From Drechmeria coniospora (Eukaryota; Ascomycota; Sordariomycetes; Hypocreales; Ophiocordycipitaceae): DNA of 64,000 nucleotides. Made by a program: the position numbers and the translations under genes. The stretch is from positions 6,917,222 through 6,981,221 of the forward strand of contig NC_054390.1 of NCBI RefSeq assembly GCF_001625195.1. Direction: 5' to 3'. Under the pieces are notes generated by a model. It saw only the letters and a list, made by a program, of their open reading frames with translations. It was not told the origin of the DNA and searched no databases. Below are positions 39,001 through 51,823 of the stretch, piece after piece; the first letter of the stretch is position 1, and the number at the start of each line of letters is the position of its first letter.

Positions 39001-42000
39001 AATTGTGCTTGTACCGGCAGTTGGTCCGAATGTAGTAGACGTACTGTATCCACCCGTAGCTGTAACAATAATTGACGTAATGCAGTTCACAGTACAGCCA
39101 GGCGGAGGTGGAATCGTGCTAGTACCAGGAGTCGGTCCATAGGTAGTTGATGTTACAAGACCGCCAGTTTCGGTAACTATAATTTGCGTGAAGCAGTTTA
39201 CTGTGCATCCTGGTGGAGGTGGAATTGTACTAGTTCCAGCAGTCGGTCCGAAGGTAGTTGAAGTGCTCAATCCACCTGTAGCAGTTACGATAATTGTAGT
39301 ACCACAATTGACAGTACAACCTGGAGGAGGTCCAACGGTACTAGTACCAGGAGTCGGTCCATAGGTAGTAGTCGTAATTATACCACCTGTCAAGGTTACG
39401 ATAATTTGTGTAAAGCAGTTGATAGTGCATCCAGGTGGGGGTGGAATCGTGCTCGTACCAGCAGTAGGTCCAAAGGTAGTAGCAGTACTAAAGCCACCCG
39501 TAGCTGTAACAATAATCGACGTAATACAATTCACGGTGCAGCCAGGCGGAGGTAGAATCGTACTAGTACCAGGGGTCGGTCCGTAGGTAGTTAACGTCAC
39601 GAGCCCACCGGTTTCAGTAACTATGATTTGTGTAAAGCAGTTTACTGTACATCCTGGTGGAGGTGGAATTGTGCTAGTACCAGGAGTCGGTCCAAAGGTA
39701 GTTGAAGTGCTCAATCCACCTGTAGCAGTCACGATAATTGTAGTGCCACAATTGACAGTACAACCTGGAGGAGGTCCAATTGTGCTAGTACCAGGAGTCG
39801 GTCCGTAGGTAGTCGTTGTTACTATACCACCTGTTAGGGTGACGATAATTTGTGTAAAACAATTAATAGTACAGCCAGGTGGAGGCGGAATGGTGCTTGT
39901 GCCAGCTGTTGGTCCAAATGTAGTAACAGTACTGAAGCCACCTGTTGCAGTAACAATAATGCTTGTAACACAATTCGCGGTGCATCCGGGCGGAGGCGGA
40001 ATCGTACTGGTACCAGCAGTCGGTCCATAGGTAGTCGACGTTACGAGACCACCGGTTTCAGTAACTATAATTTGCGTAAAGCAATTGACTGTACATCCAG
40101 GCGGAGGCGGAATTGTGCTTGTGCCTGCTGTTGGTCCAAAGGTGGTAGAAGTGCTGAAGCCACCTGTTGCAGTAACAATAATGCTTGTAACGCAATTCGC
40201 GGTACATCCGGGTGGAGGCAGAATCGTACTGGTACCAGGAGTCGGTCCGTAGGTAGTTGAGGTTACAAGTCCGCTAGTTTCAGTAACGATAATTTGTGTA
40301 AAGCAATTTACTGTGCATCCTGGCGGAGGTGGAATCGTGCTTGTACCAGCTGTTGGTCCAAAGGTGGTAACAGTGCTAAATCCACCTGTAGCGGTTACAA
40401 TAACCGTTGTGCCGCAATTAACGGTGCAACCAGGGGGCGGCCCAATTGTACTAGTACCAGGAGTCGGTCCATAGGTAGTAGTTGTAATAATACCACCCGT
40501 TAGAGTTACAATAATTTGTGTAAAGCAGTTAATGGTGCAGCCAGGCGGAGGTGGAATCGTACTTGTACCGGCTGTTGGTCCAAATGTTGTTATACTGCTG
40601 AATCCTCCTGTAGCCGTAACAACAATTATCGTTACGCAGTTGACGGTACATCCGGATGGAGGCGGAATCGTACTAGTACCAGGAGTCGGTCCGTAGGTAG
40701 TTGACGTTACAAGACCACCGGTTTCAGTAACAATAATTTGGGTAAAGCAGTTGACTGTACATCCTGGCGGAGGGGGAATTGTGCTAGTGCCAGCTGTTGG
40801 GCCAAATGTCGTTACGGTACTTAATCCACCTGTAGCAGTTACAATAATAGTTGTACCGCAATTAACAGTACAACCTGGAGGAGGTCCAATTGTGCTGGTT
40901 CCAGGAGTAGGTCCATAGGTAGTGGTTGTTATAATACTACCTGTTAGGGTCACTATGATCTGCGTGAAGCAGTTGACTGTACAGCCGGGCGGAGGTGGAA
41001 TCGTGCTTGTACCAGCTGTCGGTCCAAACGTTGTTATGCTGCTGAATCCTCCAGTAGCCGTAACAACAATCGTAGTTACGCAGTTGGCAGTACAGCCTAG
41101 CGGAGGTCCAATAGTACTAGTACCAGGAGTCGGTCCGTATGTAGTTGTTATTACAAGACCACCAGTTTCGGTAACTATAATTTGTGTAAAGCAATTTACA
41201 GTACATCCAGGGGGTGGTGGAATTGTGCTAGTGCCTGCTGTTGGTCCAAATGTCGTTATGGTGCTGAATCCACCTGTAGCTGTTACAATGATAGTTGTAC
41301 CGCAATTGACTGTACAACCTGGAGGAGGCCCAACTGTACTAGTACCAGGAGTCGGTCCATAGGTAGTAGTTGTAATTACACCACCCGTTAAGGTAATTAT
41401 AATTTGTGTAAAGCAGTTGACGGTACAGCCAGGTGGAGGAGGAATTGTGCTTGTACCGGCTGTTGGTCCAAATGTTGTCATACTGCTAAATCCTCCTGTA
41501 GCAGTAACAATAATCGTCGTGACGCAGTTAGCGGTACAGCCTGGAGGAGGCCCAACAGTGCTAGTACCAGGTGTAGGTCCATAGGTAGTTGACGTTACAA
41601 GCCCACCAGTTTCAGTAACGATAATTTGTGTAAAGCAGTTGACTGTGCATCCTGGTGGTGGTAGGATTGTGCTAGTACCTGCGGTTGGGCCAAATGTCGT
41701 TATGGTACTAAATCCACCTGTAGCTGTGACGATAACTGTTGTACCGCAGTTTACAGTACAGCCTGGCGGAGGCCCGACTGTGCTTGTACCAGGAGTCGGC
41801 CCATAGGTAGTAGTCGTAATGACACCACCTGTAAGTGTTACAATAATTTGTGTAAAGCAGTTGACCGTACATCCAGGTGGAGGTGGAATCGTGCTTGTAC
41901 CAGCTGTCGGTCCGAATGTTGTTATACTGCTGAATCCTCCTGTAGCCGTAACAATAATCGTTGTTATGCAGTTGGCGGTGCAGCCTGGAGGAGGCGGAAT

Positions 42001-45000
42001 CGTACTAGTACCAGGAGTCGGTCCGTAGGTCGTTGATGTTACAAGACCACCGGTTTCGGTAACTATAATTTGTGTAAAACAATTCACGGTACATCCAGGA
42101 GGTGGTGGAATTGTGCTAGTACCTGCGGTTGGGCCAAATGTCGTCAACGTACTGAATCCGCCTGTGGCTGTTACAATGATAGTTGTCCCACAATTGACTG
42201 TACACCCAAGGGGAGGTCCAATCGTGCTAGTGCCAGGAGTCGGTCCATAGGTAGTAGTCGTAATTACACCACCTGTCAAGGTAACTATAATTTGCGTAAA
42301 GCAGTTGACAGTACATCCAGGTGGAGGTTGAACTGTGCTTGTACCAGCTGTTGGTCCAAATGTTGTAATGCTGCTGAATCCTCCTGTAGCCGTAACAATA
42401 ATTGTCGTTACGCAGTTGGCGGTACATCCGGGTGGAGGCGGAATCGTGCTAGTACCAGGAGTCGGTCCATAGGTCGTTGACGTTACAAGCCCACCAGTTT
42501 CGGTAACAATGATTTGTGTAAAGCAGTTTACTGTGCATCCTGGTGGAGGTGGGATTGTGCTAGTACCTGCGGTTGGGCCAAATGTCGTTATGGTACTAAA
42601 TCCACCTGTAGCTGTGACGATAATAGTTGTACCGCAGTTTACAGTGCAGCCTAGCGGAGGCCCGATTGTGCTTGTACCAGGCGTCGGCCCATAGGTAGTG
42701 GTCGTAATTACACCACCTGTAAGGGTTACGATGATTTGTGTAAAGCAGTTGATCGTACATCCAGGCGGAGGAGGAATCGTACTTGTACCGGCTGTCGGTC
42801 CAAACGTTGTTATGCTACTGAATCCTCCAGTAGCGGTAACGATAATCGTTGTTATGCAGTTTACGGTACAGCCTGGAGGTGGCTCAATAGTGCTAGTACC
42901 GGGAGTTGGTCCATACGTTGTCGATATTACCAGCCCACCAGTTTCAGTAACTATAATTTGGGTAAAGCAGTTTTCTGTACATCCAGGAGGGGGTAGGATT
43001 GTGCTAGTACCAGCAGTTGGGCCAAATGTCGTTACGGTACTGAAACCACCTGTAGCTGTGACGATAATAGTTGTACCACAGTTTACAGTGCAACCTAGCG
43101 GAGGCCCGATTGTGCTTGTACCAGGCGTCGGCCCATAGGTAGTAGTCGTGATTACACCACCTGTAAGGGTTACGATGATTTGTGTAAAGCAGTTGACCGT
43201 ACACCCAGGCGGAGGTGGAATTGTACTTGTACCAGCTGTCGGTCCAAACGTTGTTATGCTGCTGAATCCTCCAGTAGCCGTAACAACAATCGTAGTTACG
43301 CAGTTGGCAGTACAGCCTGGAGGAGGCCCAACAGTGCTTGTACCGGGAGTCGGCCCGTACGTAGTCGATGTTACGAGGCCAGCAGTTTCGGTAACTATAA
43401 TTTGTGTAAAGCAGTTTACCGTACATCCTGGTGGAGGTGGAATTGTGCTAGTACCAGCAGTTGGGCCAAATGTCGTTATCGTACTAAATCCACCTGTAGC
43501 TGTAACGATAATAGTTGTACCACAGTTTACAGTGCAGCCTAGCGGAGGCCCGATTGTGCTAGTGCCAGGAGTCGGTCCATATGTAGTAGTCGTAATTACA
43601 CCACCTGTAAGTGTTACGATGATTTGTGTAAAGCAGTTGACCGTACATCCAGGCGGAGGTGGAATCGTACTTGTGCCAGCAGTAGGTCCAAATGTCGTTA
43701 CGCTGCTGAAGCCACCAGTGGCTGTAACAATGATTGTTGTAGGACAGAATCCAGTACAACCAGATGACGGGAGGATAGTACTTGTTCCTGGTGTTGGCCC
43801 AAATGTAGACTCAGTAATAACCCCTCCAGTAGGAGGTATGGTTACGATTATCGTCGTAGGGCAGTTACCCACGCACCCGGATGATGGCAATATCGTGCTG
43901 GTGCCGGCTGACGGCCCAGTCGTAGATTGTGTGATGGCACCCGTGGTTGGGATTGTAATAATAATAGTTGTTGGGCAGTTTTCATTTCTGCGTCCAATGC
44001 CGCGCCGAACAGGCATCAATGATTGATCAGCGCAGCCGGATGATGGCAATATTGTACTGGTACCAGCTGAAGGTCCAAATGTAGTTTCCGTAATAATGCC
44101 ACCTGTAGAACCAATAGTTACAATAATTTGAGTAAAACAGGTCACTGTACATCCTGGAGGTGGTGGAATCGTGCTAGTACCAGCAGTCGGGCCAAAGGTT
44201 GTAATGGTGCTGAATCCTCCAGTAGCTGTGACTATAATCCTAGTTGGGCAGAACCCTGTACATCCAGAAGATGGTAAAATTGTGCTTGTACCTGGTGTAG
44301 GACCATACGTAGATTCCGTAAGAACCCCGCCGGTGACGGTGACTATAATTTGTGTATAACAATTCACCGTGCATCCAGGTGGTGGCAAGACTGTGCTCGT
44401 GCCTGCTGTTGGTCCAAATGTCGATATAGTACTAAAGCCACCTGTTGCCGTAACAATAACAGTTATTACGCAGTTTGAGGTACAGCCTATAGGAGGTCCA
44501 ATAGTGCTAGTGCCCGGAGTTGGTCCAAAGGTTGTTGACGTTACAAGTGTGCCAACTTCCGTTACAATAATTTGCGTAAAGCAGTTTACTGTGCATCCTG
44601 GAGGAGGCGTGACCGTGCTAGTGCCTGCAGTTGGGCCAAAGGTTGTTATAGTACTAAGAGCACTAGTAACAGTCACAATAATTTGTGTAAAGCAGTTCAC
44701 TGTGCATCCAGGAGGTGGTGGGATCGTGCTGGTTCCCGCAGTTGGGCCAAAGGTTGTAACAGTGCTGTATCCTCCGGTTGCTGTAACAATAATCGTAGTA
44801 GGGCAGAATCCCGTACATCCAGAGGATGGCAAGATTGTGCTTGTACCTGGTGTCGGGCCATACGTAGTTTCCGTGAGAACGCCGCCGGTAATAGTTACTA
44901 TAATTTGTGTATAGCAGTTCACAGTACACCCAGGGGGTGGTAAGACTGTGCTCGTGCCTGCTGTTGGTCCAAACGTCGATACAGTACTAAAGCCACCTGT

Positions 45001-48000
45001 TGCCGTAACAATAATAGTTATTAGACAGTTCGTAGTACAGCCTGGTGGGGGTCCAACAGTACTGGTGCCTGGAGTCGGCCCAAAAGTGGTTGACGTTACA
45101 AGAGTGCCAACTTCTGTAACGATAATTTGGGTAAAGCAGTTAACTGTGCATCCGGGAGGAGGTGTAACTGTGCTAGTGCCTGCAGTCGGGCCAAAGGTTG
45201 TAATGGTACTCAGAGCGCTAGTAACAGTAACAACGATTTGCGTATAGCAGTTCACTGTGCATCCCAGAGGCGGTGGAATCGTGCTTGTGCCAGCAGTCGG
45301 ACCAATGGTTGTAACAGTGCTGAATCCTCCAGTAGCTGTGACAATAATCCTAGTTGGGCAGAATCCTGTACATCCAGAAGATGGTAAAATTGTGCTTGTA
45401 CCTGGTGTAGGACCATACGTAGATTCCGTAAGAACCCCGCCGGTAATGGTGACTATTATTTGTGTGTAACAATTCACCGTGCATCCAGGTGGTGGGAGGA
45501 TAGTGCTCGTGCCAGCTGTAGGTCCAAACGTAGATATAGTACTAAAGCCACCTGTTGCTGTAACAATGATGGTTATTACGCAGTTAGAGGTACAGCCTAT
45601 CGGAGGTCCAATAGTGCTTGTTCCCGGAGTCGGCCCATAGGTTGTTGACGTTACAAGAGTGCCAACTTCGGTAACAATTATTTGCGTAAAGCAGTTTACT
45701 GTGCATCCTGGAAGAGGTGTGACCGTGCTAGTGCCTGCAGTTGGGCCAAAGGTTGTAATGGTACTAGGAGCGCTAGTAACAGTAACAATGATTTGTGTAA
45801 AGCAGTTGACTGTGCATCCTGGTGGAGGTGTAATCGTACTAGTGCCTGCAGTCGGGCCATAGGTTGTTATAGTACTAAGAGCACTAGTAACAGTAACAAT
45901 AATTTGTGTAAAGCAGTTCACTGAACATCCTGGAGGCGGTGGAATCGTACTTGTACCAGCTGTTGGGCCAATGGTTGTAACAGTGCTGAATCCTCCAGTA
46001 GCTGTTACTATTATTCTAGTTGGGCAGAATCCCGTACATCCAGCAGACGGCAAGATGGTACTTGTACCCGGCGTAGGACCGTACGTAGATTCGGTAACCA
46101 CTCCACCAGTTATAGTAACTATAATTTGCGTGTAACAATTCACTGTGCATCCAGGTGGTGGTAAGACTGTGCTCGTGCCTGCTGTTGGTCCAAACGTCGA
46201 TACAGTACTAAAGCCACCTGTTGCCGTAACAATAATAGTTATTAGACAGTTCGTAGTACAGCCTAGTGGGGGTCCAACAGTACTGGTGCCTGGAGTCGGC
46301 CCAAAAGTGGTTGACGTTACAAGAGTGCCAACTTCTGTAACGATAATTTGGGTAAAGCAGTTAACTGTGCATCCTGGAGGAGGTGTAACTGTGCTAGTGC
46401 CTGCGGTTGGGCCATAGGTTGTCAAGGTACTGAAGGCGCTAGTAACAGTAACTATAATTCGGGTATAGCAGTTCACTGTGCATCCAGGAGGTGGCGGGAT
46501 CGTGCTAGTTCCAGCAGTTGGGCCAAAGGTTGTAACAGTGCTGAAACCTCCTGTAGCAGTAACAATGATTCTAGTTGGGCAGTATCCTGTACATCCAGAT
46601 GACGGGAATATTGTGCTTGTTCCAGCTGTTGGCCCAAATGTCGATTCGGTAACAGTTCCGCCAGTGGGAGCAACGGTTACAATTATGATTGTAGGGCAAT
46701 TACCTATGCATCCAGACGATGGTAATATCGTACTCGTTCCTGCTGTTGGTCCAACCGTAGATTGTGTGATAGCACCAGTAGTAGCAATTGTAATAATAAT
46801 CGTCGTAGGACAGTTGACATTTCTCGGTGCAATGCCACGACGGCCCATCATTGCTTCATCGACACATCCCGAGGATGGCAATACTGTAATTGTTCCCGCT
46901 GTTGGTCCATACGTTGTTTCAGTGATGACGCCACCTGATGGGCCTATAGTGACAATAATTTGCGTGTAGCAGTTCACTGTACATCCAGGCGGTGGCGGAA
47001 TCGTACTAGTTCCAGCAGTCGGTCCAGTGGTTGAAATAGTGCTGAATCCACCAGTAGCTGTAATAATGATTCTTGTTGGGCAGTACCCTGTACATCCAGC
47101 AGATGGGAGGACTGTGCTTGTACCAGCTGTAGGACCATATGTAGATTCAGTAATTATACCGCCTGTCGGAGCTACAGTTACTATGATTTGTGTAGAGCAA
47201 TCGACTGTACATCCTGGCGGTGGTGACACTGTACTGGTCCCAGCTGTCGGTCCGTATGTGTAAACAGTGCTAAAGCCAGTAGTAACTGTAACGATAATTC
47301 TAGTAGGGCAGTATCCTGTGCACCCAGAAGATGGTAGCATTGTACTGGTTCCCGCCGTAGGTCCATATGTGGATTCAGTTATCACACTACCTGTAGGCGC
47401 TACTGTTACAATGATTTGCGTGAAGCAGTTGACTGTGCATCCTGGAGGTGGTGGAATTGTACTTGTCCCAGCAGTTGGCCCAAATGTCGTAACAGTGCTG
47501 AAGCCACCAGTAGCGGTAACAATGATTCGAGTTGGGCAGTATCCTGTACATCCAGCAGATGGGAGGACTGTGCTTGTGCCAGGTGTAGGGCCATAAGTAG
47601 ATTCCGTAATAAAGCCACTTGGAGCTTCAGTAACAATAATTTGGGTAAAGCAGTTGACTGTGCACCCTGGAGGTGGTGGGATCGTGCTTGTTCCAGCAGT
47701 CGGCCCAAATGTTGTAACGGTGCTGAAGCCACCAGTAGCCGTAACAATGATTCTAGTTGGGCAGTATCCTGTACATCCAGCAGATGGGAGAACTGTGCTG
47801 GTACCAGGTGTAGGGCCGTATGTAGATTCGGTAATCGTGCCGCCTGTAGGAGCTACAGTAACAATAATTTGGGTAAAGCAATTCACTGTACATCCTGGTG
47901 TCGGTGAAACGGTACTAGTCCCAGCGATTGGTCCAAAGGTTGTGAAAGTGCTGTAGCCACCAGTAGCAGCAACGATAATTCTAGTAGGGCAGTATCCTGT

Positions 48001-51000
48001 GCACCCAGAAGATGGGAGGACTGTGCTGGTACCTGCTGTAGGACCGTACGTAAATTCAGTGACAATGCCACCTGTAGGCGCTACTGTTACAATGATTTGT
48101 GTGAAGCAGACTGTGCATCCTGGAGGTGGAGAAATTGTACTCGTCCCAGCAGTTGGTCCAAATGTCGTCACAGTGCTGAAGCCACCAGTAGCGGTAACAA
48201 TGATTCTAGTCGGGCAGTATCCTGTACATCCAGCGGATGGAAGGACTGTACTAGTACCAGGTGTAGGGCCGTATGTAGATTCAGTAATAGTGCCGCCTGT
48301 AGGAGCTACAGTAACAATAATTTGGGTAAAGCAGTTCACCGTACATCCAGGAGGTGGTAGAACCGTACTAGTTCCTGCAGTCGGGCCAAAGGTAGAGATG
48401 GTGCTAAAGCCGCCAGTAGCAGTAACGATAATTCTAGTAGGGCAGTATCCTGTGCATCCAGCAGATGGAAGGACTGTACTAGTACCAGGTGTAGGGCCGT
48501 ATGTAGATTCGGTAATTGTACCGCCTGTAGGAGCTACAGTAACAATAATTTGGGTAAAGCAGTTAACCGTGCATCCAGGTGGCGGCGGAATCGTGCTTGT
48601 TCCTGCAGTCGGTCCAAAGGTAGAGATGGTGCTGAAGCCGCCAGTAGCAGTAACGATAATTCTGGTAGGGCAGTATCCTGTGCATCCAGCAGATGGGAGA
48701 ACTGTGCTTGTGCCAGGTGTAGGGCCGTATGTAGATTCGGTAATTGTACCGCCTGTAGGAGCTATAGTAACAATAATTTGGGTAAAGCAATTCACCGTAC
48801 ATCCAGGAGGTGGTGGGATCGTGCTGGTTCCAGCAGTTGGTCCAAAGGTTGTAACAGTACTGAAGCCACCAGTAGCTGTAACGATAATTCTGGTAGGGCA
48901 GTATCCTGTACATCCAGCAGATGGGAGAACTGTGCTGGTACCAGGTGTAGGGCCGTATGTAGATTCGGTAATAGTGCCGCCTGTAGGAGCTACAGTAACA
49001 ATAATTTGGGTAAAGCAGTTCACCGTACATCCAGGCGGTGGCGGGATCGTGCTCGTTCCAGCAGTCGGTCCAAATGTAGAGATGGTGCTGAAGCCACCAG
49101 TAGCAGTAACGATAATTCTAGTAGGGCAGTATCCTGTACATCCTGCAGGTGGAAGGACTGTACTAGTACCAGGTGTAGGGCCGTATGTAGATTCAGTAAT
49201 AGTGCCGCCTGTAGGAGCTACAGTAACAATAATTTGGGTAAAGCAGTTAACCGTGCATCCAGGTGGCGGCGGGATCGTGCTTGTTCCTGCAGTTGGTCCA
49301 AAAGTTGTAACAGTACTGAAACCACCAGTAGCAGTAACGATAATTCTGGTAGGGCAGTATCCTGTACATCCAGCAGATGGGAGGACTGTGCTTGTGCCAG
49401 GTGTAGGGCCGTATGTAGATTCGGTAATTGTACCGCCTGTAGGAGCCACAGTAACAATAACTTGGGTAAAGCAGTTAACTGTGCAACCAGGAGGTGGCGG
49501 GATCGTGCTAGTCCCAGCAGTTGGTCCAAAAGTTGTAACAGTACTGAAGCCACCAGTAGCGGTAACAATGATTCGAGTTGGGCAGTATCCTGTACATCCA
49601 GCAGATGGGAGGATTGTGCTTGTTCCTGGCGTTGGTCCAAAGGTTGATTCCGTAAGAAAGCCGGCAGTCTCGGTAATAATGATTCTAGTAGGGCATATAC
49701 CTGAACATCCAGATGAGGGGAGGATTGTGCTCGTACCTGGAACCGGCCCAAACGTCGACTCTGTGATAATGCCTGCCGTGAGTGTGACAATAATTTTTGT
49801 CGGGCAGTAACCCGTGCATCCAGCTGATGGCAAGATTGTAGTTGTACCGGGTGTTGGTCCCAAGGTTGACTCTGTCAGATAGCCGCCAGTTACGGTAACA
49901 ATCACAACAGTAGGGCAGTATCCCATACATCCAGCTGATGGCAAGATCGTACTTGTACCTGGACTAGGGCCAAATGTAGACTCAGTAGTAATGCCAGCTG
50001 TAGCGGTAACAATAACCCTTGTAGGGCAATACCCAGTGCACCCTGCTGATGGAATTATCGTTGATGTACCAGGGGTAGGTCCATAGGTAGATTCTGTGAC
50101 GATACCGCCCGTTGCACCTACCGTCACAATTATCTGCGTTGGACAGTAACCTGTGCATCCTGGTGGCGGCAAGATTGTACTGGTACCAGGTGTTGGCCCC
50201 AATGTTGACTGCGTTACGACGCCACCAGTCCTTGTAACAATAATTCGTGTAAAACAATTAACGGTGCAATCAGGGGGAGGTGGAATGGTGCTGGTACCAG
50301 GTGTAGGCCCAAATGTCTCCTCTGTCACAACACTGGCAGTTTGTGTAACAATAACTCTGGTAGGGCAATATCCTGTACAATCAGGTGGTGGTGGGATTGT
50401 GCTTGTACCTGGTACTGGCCCGAACGTTGTCTGAGTAATGAGCGATAATGATGTTGGATCGACAATAATTACGGTACCAGTCAAGAATGTTCCGGTTGGT
50501 GGCAAGGTGATCGTAGATCGTATTAAGCCGGTTCCTTTACTGGTTACTGTTGTATATGGGCCTGTAAATGTTGTCTGCGGATCAACAATTACTACAGTGC
50601 CAGTCAAGAATGTTCCTGTTGGTGCCAAGGTAATCGTAGATCGTACTGAGCCGGTTCCTTGGCTGGTTACTGTTGTATATGGACCTGTAAATGTTGTCTG
50701 TGGATCGACAATTACTATAGTGCCAGTTAAGAATGTTCCTGTTGGTGCCAAGGTAATCGTAGATCGTACTGAGCCGGTTCCTTGGCTGGTTATTGTTGTA
50801 TATGGACCTGTGAATGTTGTTTTCGGATCGACAATTATTATAGTGCCAGTCAAGAATGTTCCGGTTGGTGCTAAGGTAATTGTTGATCGTACTGAGCCGG
50901 TTCCTTGGCTAGTTATCGTGGTATATGGACCTGTGAATGTTGTTTTCGGATCGACAACTATTACAGTGCCAGTCAAGAATGTTCCGGTTGGTGCTAAGGT

Positions 51001-51823
51001 AATTGTTGATCGTACTGAGCCGGTTCCTTGGCTAGTTATCGTCGTATATGGACCTGTGAATGTTGTTTTCGGATCGAAAACTATTACAGTGCCAGTCAAG
51101 AATGTTCCGGTTGGTGCTAAGGTAATTGTTGATCGTGCTGAGCCGGTTCCTTGGCTAGTTATCGTCGTATATGGACCTGTGAATGTTGTTTTCGGATCGA
51201 CAATTATTACAGTGCCAGTCAAGAATGTTCCGGTTGGTGCTAAGGTAATTGTTGATCGTGCTGAACCGGTTCCTTGGCTAGTTATCGTCGTATATGGACC
51301 TGTAAAGGTTGATTTTGGCCCAATGACTACTACAGTCCCAGTCTTATCTGTACCTGATGGTGGTAGCGATAGTGTAACTGTATTGGTGCCTGTTCCGATT
51401 GCAGTAATCGTTGTATACGGTCCTGTAAATGTTTGCTGTGTTTTGCTTGGCTCTATTATTATAATGGTCCCAGTTTTGCCTGTTCCTGTAGGGTTTAATG
51501 AGATTGTCGAAGGAGCAGTGCCAGTACCAATACCGGTAATCGTTGTATATGGTCCAGTAAATGCAGTTCTATCAGGATACGAAGTTCGTGTCCTAGAATA
51601 TTCGTTAGCTTCTATTTTATAACGCCGTATGCAATTCGATCACATCGTACCGAACATGATTGCTTTCTATCGTTGTGCCGGAACATATTATTTGAAGTGG
51701 CTGAAAATCGATAATAACTGTCCCTTCATCCTTGTGTTTCCCTTCATCATTGTGTTTCCCTCCTTGAACGAGGTTGAGACATAAATGAAAAAAAGCAAGC
51801 TTTGCAAAACATTTCATAGTCAT
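36070..51823 (-). CDS. Giant secreted Thr- and Cys-rich repeat protein, adhesin-like
   Basis: Two exons are inferred: 51823-51651 and 51592-36070, giving 5,232 codons with stop (5,231 residues). Exon 1 encodes MTMKCFAKLAFFHLCLNLVQ, a plausible signal peptide, then a short KHNDEGKHKDEG doublet. The 58 bp intron has GTACGA donor, GCTAAC branch and TTCTAG acceptor and joins CG|G into the large frame, which has no ATG of its own for its first 370 bases. Residues about 66-435 are nine 41-residue repeats (TFTGPYTTITSQGTG...TGTVIVVDP). Residues about 436-4940 are about 120 repeats of near 37 residues (TTFGPTAGTSTIPPPPGCTV then NCFTQIIVT), each with a C-x3-C pair. About 290 unique residues end the protein (YTFNGGSSSYVG, LGLVIPPYIIPPVAG), with no clear GPI signal. 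Thr density and repeat style recall fungal flocculin/ALS-type surface proteins, but I recognise no named family. Secretion and adhesion are inference. Confidence 0.85.
39350..43740 (-). repeat. Higher-order repeat, about 444 bp (four 37-residue units)
   Basis: The subtype unit TGGVITTTTYGPTPGTSTIG recurs with landmarks near 43.60, 43.16, 42.72, 42.27, 41.83, 41.38, 40.94 and 40.50 kb, a spacing of about 440-445 bp, and again near 39.83 and 39.39 kb. Each period holds the same ordered set of four subtype units, so amplification occurred in four-unit steps. Confidence 0.75.
43976..44035 (-). other. Non-repeat spacer cassette 2 inside the giant protein
   Basis: The segment ADQSLMPVRRGIGRRNEN lies at about residue 2590 and contains two Arg-Arg pairs. 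It shares the D..xM...RRGI..RN.N pattern with cassette 1, and in both places the following unit is the unusual CPTTIIITIxTTGAITQST. The two therefore descend from one ancestral insertion copied with its surroundings about 2.8 kb apart. Confidence 0.8.
46812..46865 (-). other. Non-repeat spacer cassette 1 inside the giant protein
   Basis: A short segment (VDEAMMGRRGIAPRNVN) interrupts the Cys pair of one repeat unit at about residue 1640. It carries an Arg-Arg pair, a possible site for a Kex2-type protease. A related cassette lies at 43976-44035. Confidence 0.8.
50460..51560 (-). repeat. N-terminal repeat block A, nine coding units of about 123 bp
   Basis: Nine tandem units centred on GPYTTIT (the last two read GPYTTVT). 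The first two are divergent (GIGTGTAP, AIGTGTNT) and the other seven are near-identical in protein (SQGTGSxRSTITLAPTGTFL, the last changed to SKGTGLIR). Unit length is 41 residues. The T.FTGPYTT...T..TVIVVDP pattern resembles flocculin-type repeats. Confidence 0.85.

Larger units (their letters stand above)
36950..50450 (-). repeat. Main repeat block B, about 120 coding units of about 111 bp
   Basis: Units of about 36-38 residues share TxGPTxGTSTI, a Pro-rich or PSSG/PSAG step, GCTxxC and TxIIVT. Subtypes change along the gene: alternating TGYCPTRIIVT and VNCFTQIIVT units (about 50.1-46.9 kb), five-unit groups including TxxC(L/V)ITIIVT (about 46.5-44.2 kb), four-unit groups (about 43.7-39.3 kb) and VNCVTSIIVT monomers (about 39.2-37.0 kb). 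Units are uniform in protein but vary in synonymous bases. The unit count is length divided by period, not an exact tally. Confidence 0.85.
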
